Origin: Deltaproteobacteria bacterium
Lineage (GTDB): Bacteria; Myxococcota; JACRCW01
Direction of reading: 5' to 3'
Length of the DNA: 47,476 bases
Assembly (NCBI GenBank): GCA_016218805.1
Contig: JACRCW010000090.1
Span: 1 to 47,476, forward strand
The notes under the pieces are model-generated. The model did not search any database, was not told the origin of the DNA, and was given only the letters and a program-made list of their open reading frames with translations. This document shows positions 18,798 to 27,265 of this stretch, one piece after another (position 1 is the stretch's first letter; every line of letters begins with the position of its first letter). A program made the translations under genes and the position numbers.

Positions 18798-19088
18798 ATG
18801 GCACATCCCGTCCTCTCATCCTCCACGCCGGAACCCCACAGCCCCGCGTGGGTGGCGCAGGTCTGGATCTCTTTTGTGCTCAGCGCACTGGCCACGGTGG
18901 CCGGCGTGTACTTCCTGCCGGTGGACGCGTGGATGAAGGGTTACCTGTTGATGGGCGTGCTGTTCACCATGGGCTCCACGCTGTCGCTCGCCAAGACCAC
19001 GCGTGACCTGCACGAGTCCCACAAGCTGACCAGCCGCGTGGAGGAAGCGCGCGTGGAGCGCCTGCTCACGGAGACCGCGCTGAAATGA
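18798..19088 (+). CDS. YiaA/YiaB-family small inner-membrane protein
   Basis: A 96-residue membrane protein. It has the YiaA/B two-helix domain: AWVAQVWISFVLSALATVAGVYFL (residues about 17-40) and GYLLMGVLFTMGSTLSLAKTTRD (about 48-70), where WIS near the start of helix 1 and SLxKTxRD after helix 2 are family hallmarks. The C-terminal 25 residues are charged and probably cytosolic. GGAG lies 11 bases upstream. The function of the family is unknown. Its last 23 bases overlap the 3' end of the convergent metallo-hydrolase gene. Confidence 0.85.
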   Translation: MAHPVLSSSTPEPHSPAWVAQVWISFVLSALATVAGVYFLPVDAWMKGYLLMGVLFTMGSTLSLAKTTRDLHESHKLTSRVEEARVERLLTETALK

Positions 19089-19851
19089 CGGGACCCACCG
19101 CCACGCGTTCGCCCTCGCGCAACACACGGATGACGGAAGCTGCGTCGTCAAAATCGTCCGGGTAGTGGATCAAGCGCAGGCGCGCGCGCAGCGCCTCCGG
19201 CAGCGCCGCCAGCCGCTCATAGGGCGTGTGCACGCCGTGGTTGGTTTCATGGATGACCAGGTCCGCCTCCGTGAGCCAGTCCAGGAGACCGGGGTCAAAC
19301 GCGGTATCCGCGCTGTAGCCCAGGCAGGCACCGCCGGCGCGGATCCGCAGCGCGGTGGTGGGAACGTGGTGCACGGTGAAGCGGCACTCAATGGTGAACG
19401 GCCCGTGCACCACCGGCGCGGTCACCTCCAGCGGCACGTGCACAAAGTAGTCCGTGAAGTGCTTCTCCTCCGTGGGCCAGGGCGGCGCACCGGACGCGCG
19501 CAGCAGCCGGTCCATGCCCGCGGCCAGGTGCCCGTCCCACAGCCGCGTGGCGACGACAGGATGCGCCAGCAGCGTCACCCGCCGGTGCAGCATGAAGTGC
19601 GAGTAGTACGCGAATCCCTCCAGCCCCGAGACGTGGTCCGCGTGCACGTGGGTGATCACCACGGCGTCCACGCCGTCAACGTCCACCGGCTCGCCCAGGC
19701 GCAGGCCCGCGTCCCGCATCATGCGGCGGATGGGATGCGGGCAGTCCACCAGCAGGCGCGCCCCACCGCACTCCACCAGCAACGACGACGAGTAGTGCCG
19801 CGCGGTGAACGCGTCACCGACGCCGAGCGCGACGACGGACAACCCGGTCAT
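19066..19851 (-). CDS. MBL-fold metallo-hydrolase
   Basis: A 261-residue metallo-beta-lactamase-fold hydrolase, likely cytosolic. Metal ligands are visible: H-V-H-A-D-H (68-73), His161/His162, Asp182 (GYSADTAFD), and His201/His205/His208 (IHETNHGVH). The layout is closest to the lactamase_B_2 / RNase Z-like group acting on phosphodiesters or esters, but the substrate cannot be read from sequence. The ATG at 19851 lies inside the preceding TetR gene (38-bp overlap), so the two are likely translated together and the hydrolase may be the TetR target function. Confidence 0.85.
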   Translation of the reverse strand: MTGLSVVALGVGDAFTARHYSSSLLVECGGARLLVDCPHPIRRMMRDAGLRLGEPVDVDGVDAVVITHVHADHVSGLEGFAYYSHFMLHRRVTLLAHPVVATRLWDGHLAAGMDRLLRASGAPPWPTEEKHFTDYFVHVPLEVTAPVVHGPFTIECRFTVHHVPTTALRIRAGGACLGYSADTAFDPGLLDWLTEADLVIHETNHGVHTPYERLAALPEALRARLRLIHYPDDFDDAASVIRVLREGERVAVGPVISARSP

Positions 19852-20476
19852 GCGTGTCCTCCCCGTGCGCGAGCAGGCCTGCGGCCATGGCCCGCAATGA
19901 CGCTGCCGCGCTGCCCGCGGGCAACAGGTCCGGTGCGCTGCGTGACAGCACGAAATACCCTTCCATCGCCGCGTCCAGCGCGGCACACGCATCCGTCACC
20001 TGCCGGCTGGCAGCCGCCCAGCCCGTGGCCTCCGCCACCAGCGGGCGCAGCACCGCGCGCCGCGCGTCCAGCACCGCCCGCCACGCGCGGCGCACCGGCG
20101 CATCATGCGCGGCCAGCGTGCCCAGCTCCGCCCAGCACGCTGCCGCCAGCGTGTCTTCGTCCTCCCCGCGCGCCAGGTTGGCGTCCAGGAACGCGTACAG
20201 GCTTGCCGTGCCGGACGTGCCCGCGCGCCGCGCCGCAAACCGCGCCGAACCACGACGGGACAACTCGTCCGCCAGGGCCACCAGCAGCTCATGCTTGTTG
20301 CGGAAGTGGTAGTGCACCAGCCCGGGGGCCAGTCCCGCCTCAGCGGCAATGGCGCGCGTGCCCGCCCCGGCCCACCCGTCCCGCGCAATCACGCGCATCA
20401 GCGCTTCCACCAGCTGCGCGCGCCGTTCCGGCGTGTTGGGCGGGCGTCCCCTCCGGCCGGATGATTTCTTGATCAT
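19814..20476 (-). CDS. TetR-family transcriptional regulator
   Basis: A 220-residue one-component regulator. The N-terminus has the TetR HTH: RRAQLVEALMRVIARDGWAGAGTRAIAAEAGLAPGLVHYHFRNKHELLVALADEL (residues about 17-72), with GLAPGLVHYHF as recognition helix. The ligand-binding half is Ala-rich and helical, with no recognisable effector class. A basic tail (RRRARRR) ends it. The ATG at 20476 has no strong ribosome site. It overlaps the metallo-hydrolase gene by 38 bp and probably controls that operon itself. Confidence 0.88.
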   Translation of the reverse strand: MIKKSSGRRGRPPNTPERRAQLVEALMRVIARDGWAGAGTRAIAAEAGLAPGLVHYHFRNKHELLVALADELSRRGSARFAARRAGTSGTASLYAFLDANLARGEDEDTLAAACWAELGTLAAHDAPVRRAWRAVLDARRAVLRPLVAEATGWAAASRQVTDACAALDAAMEGYFVLSRSAPDLLPAGSAAASLRAMAAGLLAHGEDTHDRVVRRRARRR

Positions 20477-20513
20477 GCGCCCAAACAAACACCCCGCGGC
20501 GCGCCACGTCAAC

Positions 20514-22994
20514 TCAGAAGGTGCGGGTGGCCGCCTCAAACCCCACAAAGCCCCCGGTGCCCCACACCACGTCCGTGACAAAACACCACCCGTCCACGGG
20601 GATGTTGGTGCAGGGGAACTGCTGGAACTGGCCGGTGGCCGGCGCCGCCCCGCCGCGCACAAACATCTCCACCGTGAAGGACGTGGTGGCCCCGGGCGGC
20701 TGGCCGCGCACGTTGCTGCCGGGCCCCTGCGCGGGCACCAGCGGGGAGCCGTAGTAGTGCACCGCCACCGTGTAGCGTCCCGCGGACGGGTGGCGGATGG
20801 AGATGTTCTCCGGTGTGCACACGGTGGCGCCCTGCAGGTCCGTGTAACAGCCACGGCGGTTGTCAATGTCCAGGCGCGGGTTCACGTCCGCACTGAGCGT
20901 GGCGCCGCCGCCAAACGGGAAGTTGTAGACCTTGATCCCGGCGCCACTGGGCGGCGGGTAGGCGTAGTTGCCCGCCAGGTCCACGTTCCACGCCAGCGTC
21001 TTCTGCGTGCACTGCTGGCCGGGGACCTGCACCGTGCACGCGGCGCAGTTGCCCCAGTGGCAGTCCGGCGCCACGCGCGTGGCCTCCAGGTTGGCGCAGT
21101 TGATGTACGTACCCGGGCTGGCCTGGCAGGTGGCCTGCTCCGCCGGGCCCCAGTTGAAATCAAAAAACCAGTTGGGATTGCGCAGCGGGTCCCGTCCGCC
21201 GGTGGCCTTGCCCACGGGGTGCAGCAGGTGGAGGTCCACGTCCACGTCTTCGTTCATCACCAGCTGCGCGTTGAGGTCCGCGTTGGGGCCGTCCACGGTG
21301 AACACCACGTCACAGGACTGGTCCGGCGTGTTGGCCTGCGTGAGCGTGACGCGCAGCGTGTATTCGCCGGGGATCACCGGTGCAAAGCGCACGGTGACGG
21401 TGTCCGCGCCCTCCAGCGCCACGCTGTTGGGCTGGTCATTGCCCTGGCTGTCAATGACGTGCACCACGCTCCACTGGATGGTGTACGTCATGGGAACCAC
21501 GTTGGTGAGCACCACCGTCAGGGACGTGGTGTCCAGGATGCGCACGCCCACCGGCGGGTTGGGGCAGGTCAGTGACCCGGCGCCGGAGAACTGCGTGCAC
21601 ACGTTGCTGATGCACACCAGCGGGTTGGGGCAGTCACCCGTGGTGCCGCACGGCGGGTTGCGCTCACAGGTGTTGTTCACGCAGCGCTGCGTGGCCGGGC
21701 AGTCACCGTTGACGCTGCAGGACGGGTTGGGCTCGCAGCGCCCGTTGGCGCAGTGCTCGTTGGCATCGCAGTCGGTGTCGGTGGTGCATTCCGTGCCGCG
21801 CGTGCAGCGGCCGCCCTGGCAGTACTGACCCGCGGGGCAGTCCACGCTGCGCGTGCACGCCGGGTTGAGGGAGCAGGTCCCGTTGTCACACGACATGGTG
21901 GCGGGGCATTGCGCGTCAGACGTGCAGCCCTGGTTGCGCGTGCAGGTGCCGCCGACGCAGGTCTCATTGGCCAGGCAGTTGCTGTCCGGCGGGCAGGCGG
22001 GATTGTTGGTGCAGGTGCCCCCCACGCAGCGCTGCGCCACCGTGCATTGCGAATCCGCGGTGCACCCCGGGTTGCGGTTGCACAGCCCGGCCACGCACGT
22101 TTCCGTGGTGGCGCAGTCCGCGTTGGTGGTGCAGCCGGGGTTGTTGGTGCACGTGCCCGCCACGCAGTGCTGGCTGGGCTGGCACTGCGCGTCCGTGCTG
22201 CAGGATGGGTTGTCCGTGCAGGTGCCGTTCACGCAGGTCTGCGTCTCACGGCAGTTGGCGGTGGTGGTGCAGGGCGCGCCGCGCGTGCAGGTGCCCCCCA
22301 CGCAGGACTGGTTGGGTGGGCAGTCCGCGTTTCCGGCGCAGCCGCGGTTGCGGTTGCACACGCCGTTCTCACAGCTCTGGTCGGACGGGCAGTCCGCGTC
22401 GGTGGAGCAGGTCCCATTGCGGTTGCAGGTGCCGTTGTCACAGGTCTGCGTGACCGGGCACTGCGCATCCGTGGTGCAGGGGCCGTTGCGGGAGCAGGTC
22501 CCGTTCTCGCAGTGCTGGCTGGCCGGGCAGTCCGCGTCCACGGTGCACGCGTCATTGGTCACGCACGCGCCGTTGATGCAGCTCTGCGTGGCCAGGCAGT
22601 CCGCCTGGCGCACGCATGATCCGTTGCGCGTGCACACCCCGTCCACGCACGACTGCGACGGCGGGCAATCCGCGTTGTCCGTGCACGTGCCGTTCTGCGT
22701 ACACACGCCGTCCACGCAGCTCTGCGTGGCCGGGCACTGGCTGTCCTGGGTGCAGGTGTCATTGGCCACGCACGCGCCGTTGGCGCAGTGCTGCGTCTGC
22801 GGACAGTCCGGGTCGCTCAGGCAGGCGGCCTTCACGCAGCGCCCGTCGCGGCAGACTTCGGCGGGAGAGCACTCCGAGCTGGCGGTGCAGGACCGCGGGC
22901 CCACACCGCCGTCACCGGGGTCATAGTTGTTCACGCAGGAGACCGCTCCCGCCACCAGCACGGCCAACCCCAGGCATCTCAGGCCCTGCGCCAT
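20514..22994 (-). CDS. Giant Cys-repeat lipoprotein (19 four-Cys modules)
   Basis: An 826-residue lipoprotein. GGAGG stands 6 bases before the ATG and the signal peptide ends in AVSC (Cys20). Residues 35-470 are 19 head-to-tail modules of 23 residues (the first has 22) with pattern xCxxxxxCxxxxxCxxGxCxxNx, about 76 Cys in all, so probably two disulfides per module forming a rod. The C-terminal ~350 residues are a beta-rich region: a PKD/Ig-like segment (about 490-580), then a domain with DVDLHLLHP, FDFNWGP, RLDIDNRRGCY and RYTVAVHYY. Modules like these occur in myxobacterial surface proteins, and a single one is in the lipoprotein at 13972. Probably an adhesin or stalk; no enzyme motif. Confidence 0.88.
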   Translation of the reverse strand: MAQGLRCLGLAVLVAGAVSCVNNYDPGDGGVGPRSCTASSECSPAEVCRDGRCVKAACLSDPDCPQTQHCANGACVANDTCTQDSQCPATQSCVDGVCTQNGTCTDNADCPPSQSCVDGVCTRNGSCVRQADCLATQSCINGACVTNDACTVDADCPASQHCENGTCSRNGPCTTDAQCPVTQTCDNGTCNRNGTCSTDADCPSDQSCENGVCNRNRGCAGNADCPPNQSCVGGTCTRGAPCTTTANCRETQTCVNGTCTDNPSCSTDAQCQPSQHCVAGTCTNNPGCTTNADCATTETCVAGLCNRNPGCTADSQCTVAQRCVGGTCTNNPACPPDSNCLANETCVGGTCTRNQGCTSDAQCPATMSCDNGTCSLNPACTRSVDCPAGQYCQGGRCTRGTECTTDTDCDANEHCANGRCEPNPSCSVNGDCPATQRCVNNTCERNPPCGTTGDCPNPLVCISNVCTQFSGAGSLTCPNPPVGVRILDTTSLTVVLTNVVPMTYTIQWSVVHVIDSQGNDQPNSVALEGADTVTVRFAPVIPGEYTLRVTLTQANTPDQSCDVVFTVDGPNADLNAQLVMNEDVDVDLHLLHPVGKATGGRDPLRNPNWFFDFNWGPAEQATCQASPGTYINCANLEATRVAPDCHWGNCAACTVQVPGQQCTQKTLAWNVDLAGNYAYPPPSGAGIKVYNFPFGGGATLSADVNPRLDIDNRRGCYTDLQGATVCTPENISIRHPSAGRYTVAVHYYGSPLVPAQGPGSNVRGQPPGATTSFTVEMFVRGGAAPATGQFQQFPCTNIPVDGWCFVTDVVWGTGGFVGFEAATRTF
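21585..22892 (-). repeat. 19 x 69-bp coding tandem repeat (Cys module)
   Basis: In-frame array encoding residues 35-470 of the Cys-rich lipoprotein. Unit length is 69 bases (23 codons) in 18 units and 66 in the first, with no indels breaking the phase. Cys positions are invariant at 2, 8, 14 and 19, while other positions vary, so the copies are old rather than freshly duplicated. Confidence 0.9.
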
Positions 22995-23104
22995 TGGAAA
23001 CCTCCGACCCGCACCGCAACCGTGACGGGGAACGCCGCGCATTCTACGCCACGGCCCGCCGGTTCCATGAAAACGCTCCGTGTCCCACCTTGTGGGCTGC
23101 CCGC

Positions 23105-24007
23105 CTACCGCCCGCGGCGCGCCCACCGGAGCAGCAGCAGCGCCAGCGCGGCGGCCCATGGCAGGCCCCCGCCCGACGCTGCGCAGCCCATGCGCACGCC
23201 GAACAGCGTGCGCTGCTCACACGGACTCTGCGAGGTGTCATCGCACGACCGCAGGGCGCGGATGTGCGGGGTGACGCCGCCACCGGTGGCCGGCACGCAC
23301 GGCGTGGCCGCCTGGCCCGGCGGGTAAATGGCGCAAACGCCGTTCTCGTCGTCGGTATCCAGTGTGCGCTTCTTGGTCTCACCCGGCTGGGCGCTCGCGT
23401 ACATGGTTGCGTCCGGCACCGCGGGGTGGTCCAGGCCCAGCACGTGGCCCAGTTCATGGGTGATGGTGTTCTCCACGTCATTGGCGCCGCCGCAGCCGGA
23501 ACCATCATCCGGACAGATGGCCCACGTGTACCGGCGGCCCCCGGTGCGGGGGACCGCGTTGACCTCAATGTCCGCGTCCAGGATGCGCCCGCTGCGGCTG
23601 TTGAACGTGACGGTGGTGATGGCCAGCGCGCCGGCCTGGTGCGGCCAGGTGTCCCACGGGTCCGCGGGGTCGCCCTCGCGGAAGACGATGGTGTTGCGGT
23701 TTGCCTCCGGGTGGCGCCAGTCATAGCCGGCGCGCTCATCCTCAGTGTCACCGCCGTCAATGAACGTGAAGTCCGTGCACGCCACGTCCGTCCAGGACGC
23801 CATGGAGCGCGTGATGGCCGCGTGGCACGCCGCGCGATCCGCCAGGTCCGACGAGCAGCGCACGTGCTGCAGCACGGTCACCTCCCGCGGCGCCCACCAC
23901 AGGGTCCATCCGCCGGCGGGCACTTCGGTGCACTTGTAGGCGGACGCGCTCCCCGTCCACGCCGCCAGCAGCACCGGCGCCAGCCACCGGCTCGGGACGC
24001 GGGTCAC
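23105..24007 (-). CDS. Matrixin-like zinc metalloprotease, MYXO-CTERM
   Basis: A 300-residue exported metalloprotease. The GTG start overlaps the upstream stop as GTGA and is preceded by GGAGGTG; the signal peptide is LAPVLLAAWTGSASA. The zinc site is HELGHVLGLDH (His184, Glu185, His188, His194), with Met202 (DATMYAS) as the Met-turn, placing it in the matrixin/M10-like metzincins. Disulfide-type Cys are scattered (C51, C61, C77). The C-terminus (GCAASGGGLPWAAALALLLLRWARRGR) is a MYXO-CTERM signal. Translationally coupled to the 191-residue protein upstream. Likely cleaves extracellular proteins or matures surface proteins. Confidence 0.92.
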   Translation of the reverse strand: MTRVPSRWLAPVLLAAWTGSASAYKCTEVPAGGWTLWWAPREVTVLQHVRCSSDLADRAACHAAITRSMASWTDVACTDFTFIDGGDTEDERAGYDWRHPEANRNTIVFREGDPADPWDTWPHQAGALAITTVTFNSRSGRILDADIEVNAVPRTGGRRYTWAICPDDGSGCGGANDVENTITHELGHVLGLDHPAVPDATMYASAQPGETKKRTLDTDDENGVCAIYPPGQAATPCVPATGGGVTPHIRALRSCDDTSQSPCEQRTLFGVRMGCAASGGGLPWAAALALLLLRWARRGR

Positions 24008-24579
24008 GGCGCACCTCCGCCACCGGGGGCGGCCAGGAGCGCGCGCACATCGTCCAGCGGGCGCGGGGGCTCGCCGCGGTCCGGCAGGCGGGCGGACGGT
24101 CCGGGCGCGCTGCCCGGCGTCACCAGCGCCAGGCGGGACGCCCCGCGGGACACCCACAGCGCGCCCTGCCCGTCGGTGGACACGGTCCAAACGCCCTGGG
24201 CCATGCCCGTGGGCCGCCAGCCGCCGCCGGCGGGCTCCAGGAAGAACAGCGCGTGGTCCCCGGTGCGCGCGTCGGCCTCGCCGGGGATCCATTGCCCCAC
24301 CTCACCCACCACGCCGCCCAGCACCGTGACGTCCAGGCGCGCGGCCGGCGCGCCCTTGAGCGTCTCCACCACATCCACCGTGAGCCGCGTGACAATGCGC
24401 GTGCCGTTGGGGTCCCACGCGGAGTCCCGGGCCACCACCATGCCGCGCACCACGCGCGCGGAGGCGCGGGACAACGCCGGCAGGTCCAGCCGCTCCACCA
24501 CGGTGGCCAGGACGGGCGTGGCCAGCGCAGCCAGCAGCGCGGCAACGCGGAGGATGGGCGGAACGAGGTGACCGGACAC
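24004..24579 (-). CDS. Exported protein of unknown function, coupled to metalloprotease
   Basis: A 191-residue protein with a signal peptide (ILRVAALLAALATPVLA). The mature part is a small beta-rich domain: RASARVVRGMVVARDSAWDP, RLTVDVVETLKGAP, VTVLGGVVGEVGQWIPG, and ALFFLEPAGGGWRPTGMAQGVWTV. The last ~40 residues are Pro/Gly-rich. The pattern of a strand, 'vetLKG', 'PG' and 'ALFFL' resembles surface proteins encoded beside matrixins in related bacteria, but I cannot name the family. Its stop overlaps the GTG of the metalloprotease by 4 bp, so a shared job (chaperone, inhibitor or substrate) is plausible. The GTG start has no strong ribosome site. Confidence 0.7.
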   Translation of the reverse strand: MSGHLVPPILRVAALLAALATPVLATVVERLDLPALSRASARVVRGMVVARDSAWDPNGTRIVTRLTVDVVETLKGAPAARLDVTVLGGVVGEVGQWIPGEADARTGDHALFFLEPAGGGWRPTGMAQGVWTVSTDGQGALWVSRGASRLALVTPGSAPGPSARLPDRGEPPRPLDDVRALLAAPGGGGAP

Positions 24580-24611
24580 GACGTGCGAGCCTAGCAGACC
24601 CCCCGGCCGCT

Positions 24612-25556
24612 TCAGAACAACCTGCTCACGCGGGCGAGCATGCGCTCCGCCTTGAGCTTCTCCAGTTCCTGCTCGGGCGCGGTCTCAGGGTCCAGCGTTG
24701 TGTCGGTGGCCAGCACATCCTTGAGCAGGCGTTCAAACAGTGCGCGGTCACCGCGCTTGACCGCCAGCGTGTCCGCCATGGTCACCCGGTTGGCCAGGGA
24801 GGAGGGGGAACGGGAGAGCGCTTCGCGGAAGTGGCTCTCCGCCCGCCCCAGGTCCCGCCCCGCGAACAGGGGGGACAACGCGTAGTACGCGCCAAAGTAG
24901 CGGTGCGCCGCGGCCCCCGCGTAGTCCGGGTCCAGCGCCAGCACCTGCCGCATGGCCGCTTTCACGCGGTCCCGCACCAGGAAGGACGCGTACAGACCCT
25001 TGCCACGCGCCCAGCGCCCCAGGTTGGCCGCAAACCAGTAAAGCTCCGGCGCGGCGGCCGGATCCACTCGCTGCACGGCGTCATCAAACGCGGTGCCGGC
25101 GCGCACCGCCTTCACAAACTCCGGGCTGGACAACCCCAGCGCGCGCTCCGCCGCCACCACGCCGCGGTCAAACGACGCCAGCGCGGCTTCCGCCCCGCCG
25201 CGCACCAGCGCCGTCTCACCCGCCAGGTGATGCGCGCGGGCCAGCTTCACAAACACCGCCACGGACGGCACCAGCAGCGCCGCCTCGTCGTACAGGGTGA
25301 GCGCGCGCTCCTGCGCTGCCGGGTCCGCGCGGTCCTTCCACGCGGCGTCGCCCTCCTCCACGCGGCGTGCCGCGGCGGCCTGTTTCTCTTCGTCCGTCTG
25401 GGGCGCGTCCGCGGGCACGGGCACGCCGGACCGGCGCGGCGCATCAAACGTTTCCGGGCGCACCCCGCCCAGGCCGCCGGGATACAGCGGTGTGCGGCAC
25501 CCGGACACTGACGCGGCCAGGATGCATGCGACCCCAACGACGACCACCGACCTCAT
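24612..25556 (-). CDS. TatT-like TPR lipoprotein
   Basis: A 314-residue lipoprotein with a signal peptide ending at VSGC (Cys20). The helical body matches the TRAP-transporter T-component family: ELYWFAANLGRWARGKGL, LALDPDYAGAAAHRYFGAYYALSP, GRDLGRAESHFREALSRSPS, and RALFERLLKDVLATDTTLDPE. In Treponema TatT forms TPR trimers that work with a periplasmic TRAP binding protein. No TRAP transporter gene is present here, so the partner is unknown. It is 32 bases upstream of the 191-residue protein gene and may head that operon. Divergent from the kinase gene at 25692. Confidence 0.82.
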   Translation of the reverse strand: MRSVVVVGVACILAASVSGCRTPLYPGGLGGVRPETFDAPRRSGVPVPADAPQTDEEKQAAAARRVEEGDAAWKDRADPAAQERALTLYDEAALLVPSVAVFVKLARAHHLAGETALVRGGAEAALASFDRGVVAAERALGLSSPEFVKAVRAGTAFDDAVQRVDPAAAPELYWFAANLGRWARGKGLYASFLVRDRVKAAMRQVLALDPDYAGAAAHRYFGAYYALSPLFAGRDLGRAESHFREALSRSPSSLANRVTMADTLAVKRGDRALFERLLKDVLATDTTLDPETAPEQELEKLKAERMLARVSRLF

Positions 25557-25691
25557 GCACCGCTCCTCGCCGACGGCCCGCGGGACGGGGCCACCCCAAC
25601 AAGGCGGCTGTCCTAGGGCCGCGGCCCCCATCCCTGCAACGGATGGCGGAGCGTGCGCCCCGTACCGGTTGGGGGTAGCCTGCGAAAAGTT

Positions 25692-27245
25692 ATGTCCGAC
25701 TCTCACGGCAACCCACCAGAGGAGCCGGAACTCCGGTTTCCCTTCCAGTTCGGCCGCTACACGCTGCGCCGCCGGCTGGGAGAGGGCGGCATGGGCGAGG
25801 TGTTCCTGGCCTCCGTGCAGGGCGGCATTGAGGGCGCGGACAAGACCTGCGTCATCAAGAAGCTGCGCAAGACCTACAGCCACGACGAGGAATTTGTGCA
25901 GCGCTTCCTGGATGAAGCGCGCCTGATGGTGCAGCTCAACCACGCCAACATCGTCCCGGTGTTCGACGCGGGCACCCAGGAGGGCGAGTACTACCTGGCG
26001 ATGGAGCACATTGACGGCGTGGACCTGCGCGAGCTCATTGAGCTGGCCGCCCGCAAGAATGACGTGCTGCCGGAGGCGGTGTCGCTCTACGTGGCGCGCG
26101 AGATCCTGTCCGCGCTGGGCTACGCGCACCGCAAGAAGGACAAGGTGGGCAAGCCGCTGGGCGTGGTGCACCGGGACATCAGCCCGCAGAACATCCTGTG
26201 CAGCCTGGCCGGCGAGGTGAAGCTCATTGATTTCGGGCTGGCCAAGAGCACGCAGAAGGTGCTCAAGACGGACCCGCGCGTGGTGCTGGGCAAGTACGCG
26301 TACATGAGCCCGGAGCAGGCGCGCGGCCAGCCGGTGGACGGACGCAGTGACCTGTTCGCGGTGGCACTGCTGTTGTGGGAGATGCTCACCGGCCGCAAAC
26401 TGTTTGACGGCGTCACCGTGGGCGAACTGATGGAGCAGATTGCCGAGCACCGCGTGTTCCCCGCCGCCCGCATCCGCAAGAGCATTGACTCCGAGGTGGA
26501 TGCGCTGGTGAACCACGCGCTGGTCAAGCCGGTGGCGGACCGCTTCCAGACGGCGGAGGAGTTCCGTGACGCGGTCAGCCGCATTCTCAACCGGCTGGCA
26601 CCCACCATCAGCGCCGACGACCTGGCGCGCGAGGTGCGCATTGCGCGCGGCCTGCCGCAGCCCACGGGCCTGACCGGCATCCACGTCATGCCGCCGCCGC
26701 GCCACAATGAGCCCACCGCCGCGCTGGGCAACGGTGATGAAGAAGCCACCATCCCCGCCCAGGACGTCCCGCCACCCATGCCGGCGTCACGGCGCGGTTC
26801 CTCCACGGCGGCGCCACGGCAGTCCCAGGCCGCCCGCTCGTCCGGCAGCAACGACACGCAGGAGGAGACCACGGAGCGGCGGCCCACGCGCCGCAAGACC
26901 GGGTCCACCAAGGCTCAAGCCGCGCCGTCGCCCCATGACGACCTGGCGCCGCGCGCCATGGCCCCCACCGCGCTGCCCGCCGCGCAGGGGTGGCCCGCCT
27001 GGAAGCTGCTGGGGCTGGGGGCCGGCATCTCCACGCTCATCGTGATTGTGGGCGTGGTGATCTACCTGGTGTTCCGCGCGCCGCCGGAACCGGTGGTGGC
27101 GCCGGTGCTGCCCAGTGCGCCGGAGCCCGCCGCGGAGCCGGCGCCCGCCGCGGAACCGGCCCCGGACGACGACAACGACGCCAAGGCGCGCAAGGGCAAG
27201 GGTGGCGGCGCCAAGAAGAAGACCAACAAGGGCAAGGCGCGGTGA
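25692..27245 (+). CDS. Transmembrane Ser/Thr protein kinase
   Basis: A 517-residue Hanks kinase. Residues about 22-300 hold the complete catalytic domain: GEGGMGEVF loop, Lys56 (CVIKK), HRD Asp162 (VVHRDISPQN), DFG Asp180 (LIDFGLAK), YMSPEQARG and the SDLFAVALLLWEMLTGR helix. A Ser/Thr/Arg-rich juxtamembrane region follows (about 340-430). One membrane segment (LGAGISTLIVIVGVVIYLVF, about 442-461) is followed by a short Pro/Glu then Lys/Gly tail instead of a sensor domain. All key residues are present, so it should be active. The start follows AAAAGTT with no strong ribosome site. It is 20 bases upstream of a Cys-rich lipoprotein gene, probably co-transcribed. Confidence 0.92.
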   Translation: MSDSHGNPPEEPELRFPFQFGRYTLRRRLGEGGMGEVFLASVQGGIEGADKTCVIKKLRKTYSHDEEFVQRFLDEARLMVQLNHANIVPVFDAGTQEGEYYLAMEHIDGVDLRELIELAARKNDVLPEAVSLYVAREILSALGYAHRKKDKVGKPLGVVHRDISPQNILCSLAGEVKLIDFGLAKSTQKVLKTDPRVVLGKYAYMSPEQARGQPVDGRSDLFAVALLLWEMLTGRKLFDGVTVGELMEQIAEHRVFPAARIRKSIDSEVDALVNHALVKPVADRFQTAEEFRDAVSRILNRLAPTISADDLAREVRIARGLPQPTGLTGIHVMPPPRHNEPTAALGNGDEEATIPAQDVPPPMPASRRGSSTAAPRQSQAARSSGSNDTQEETTERRPTRRKTGSTKAQAAPSPHDDLAPRAMAPTALPAAQGWPAWKLLGLGAGISTLIVIVGVVIYLVFRAPPEPVVAPVLPSAPEPAAEPAPAAEPAPDDDNDAKARKGKGGGAKKKTNKGKAR

Positions 27246-27265
27246 GCGCCGCGGGAGGAAGCAGG

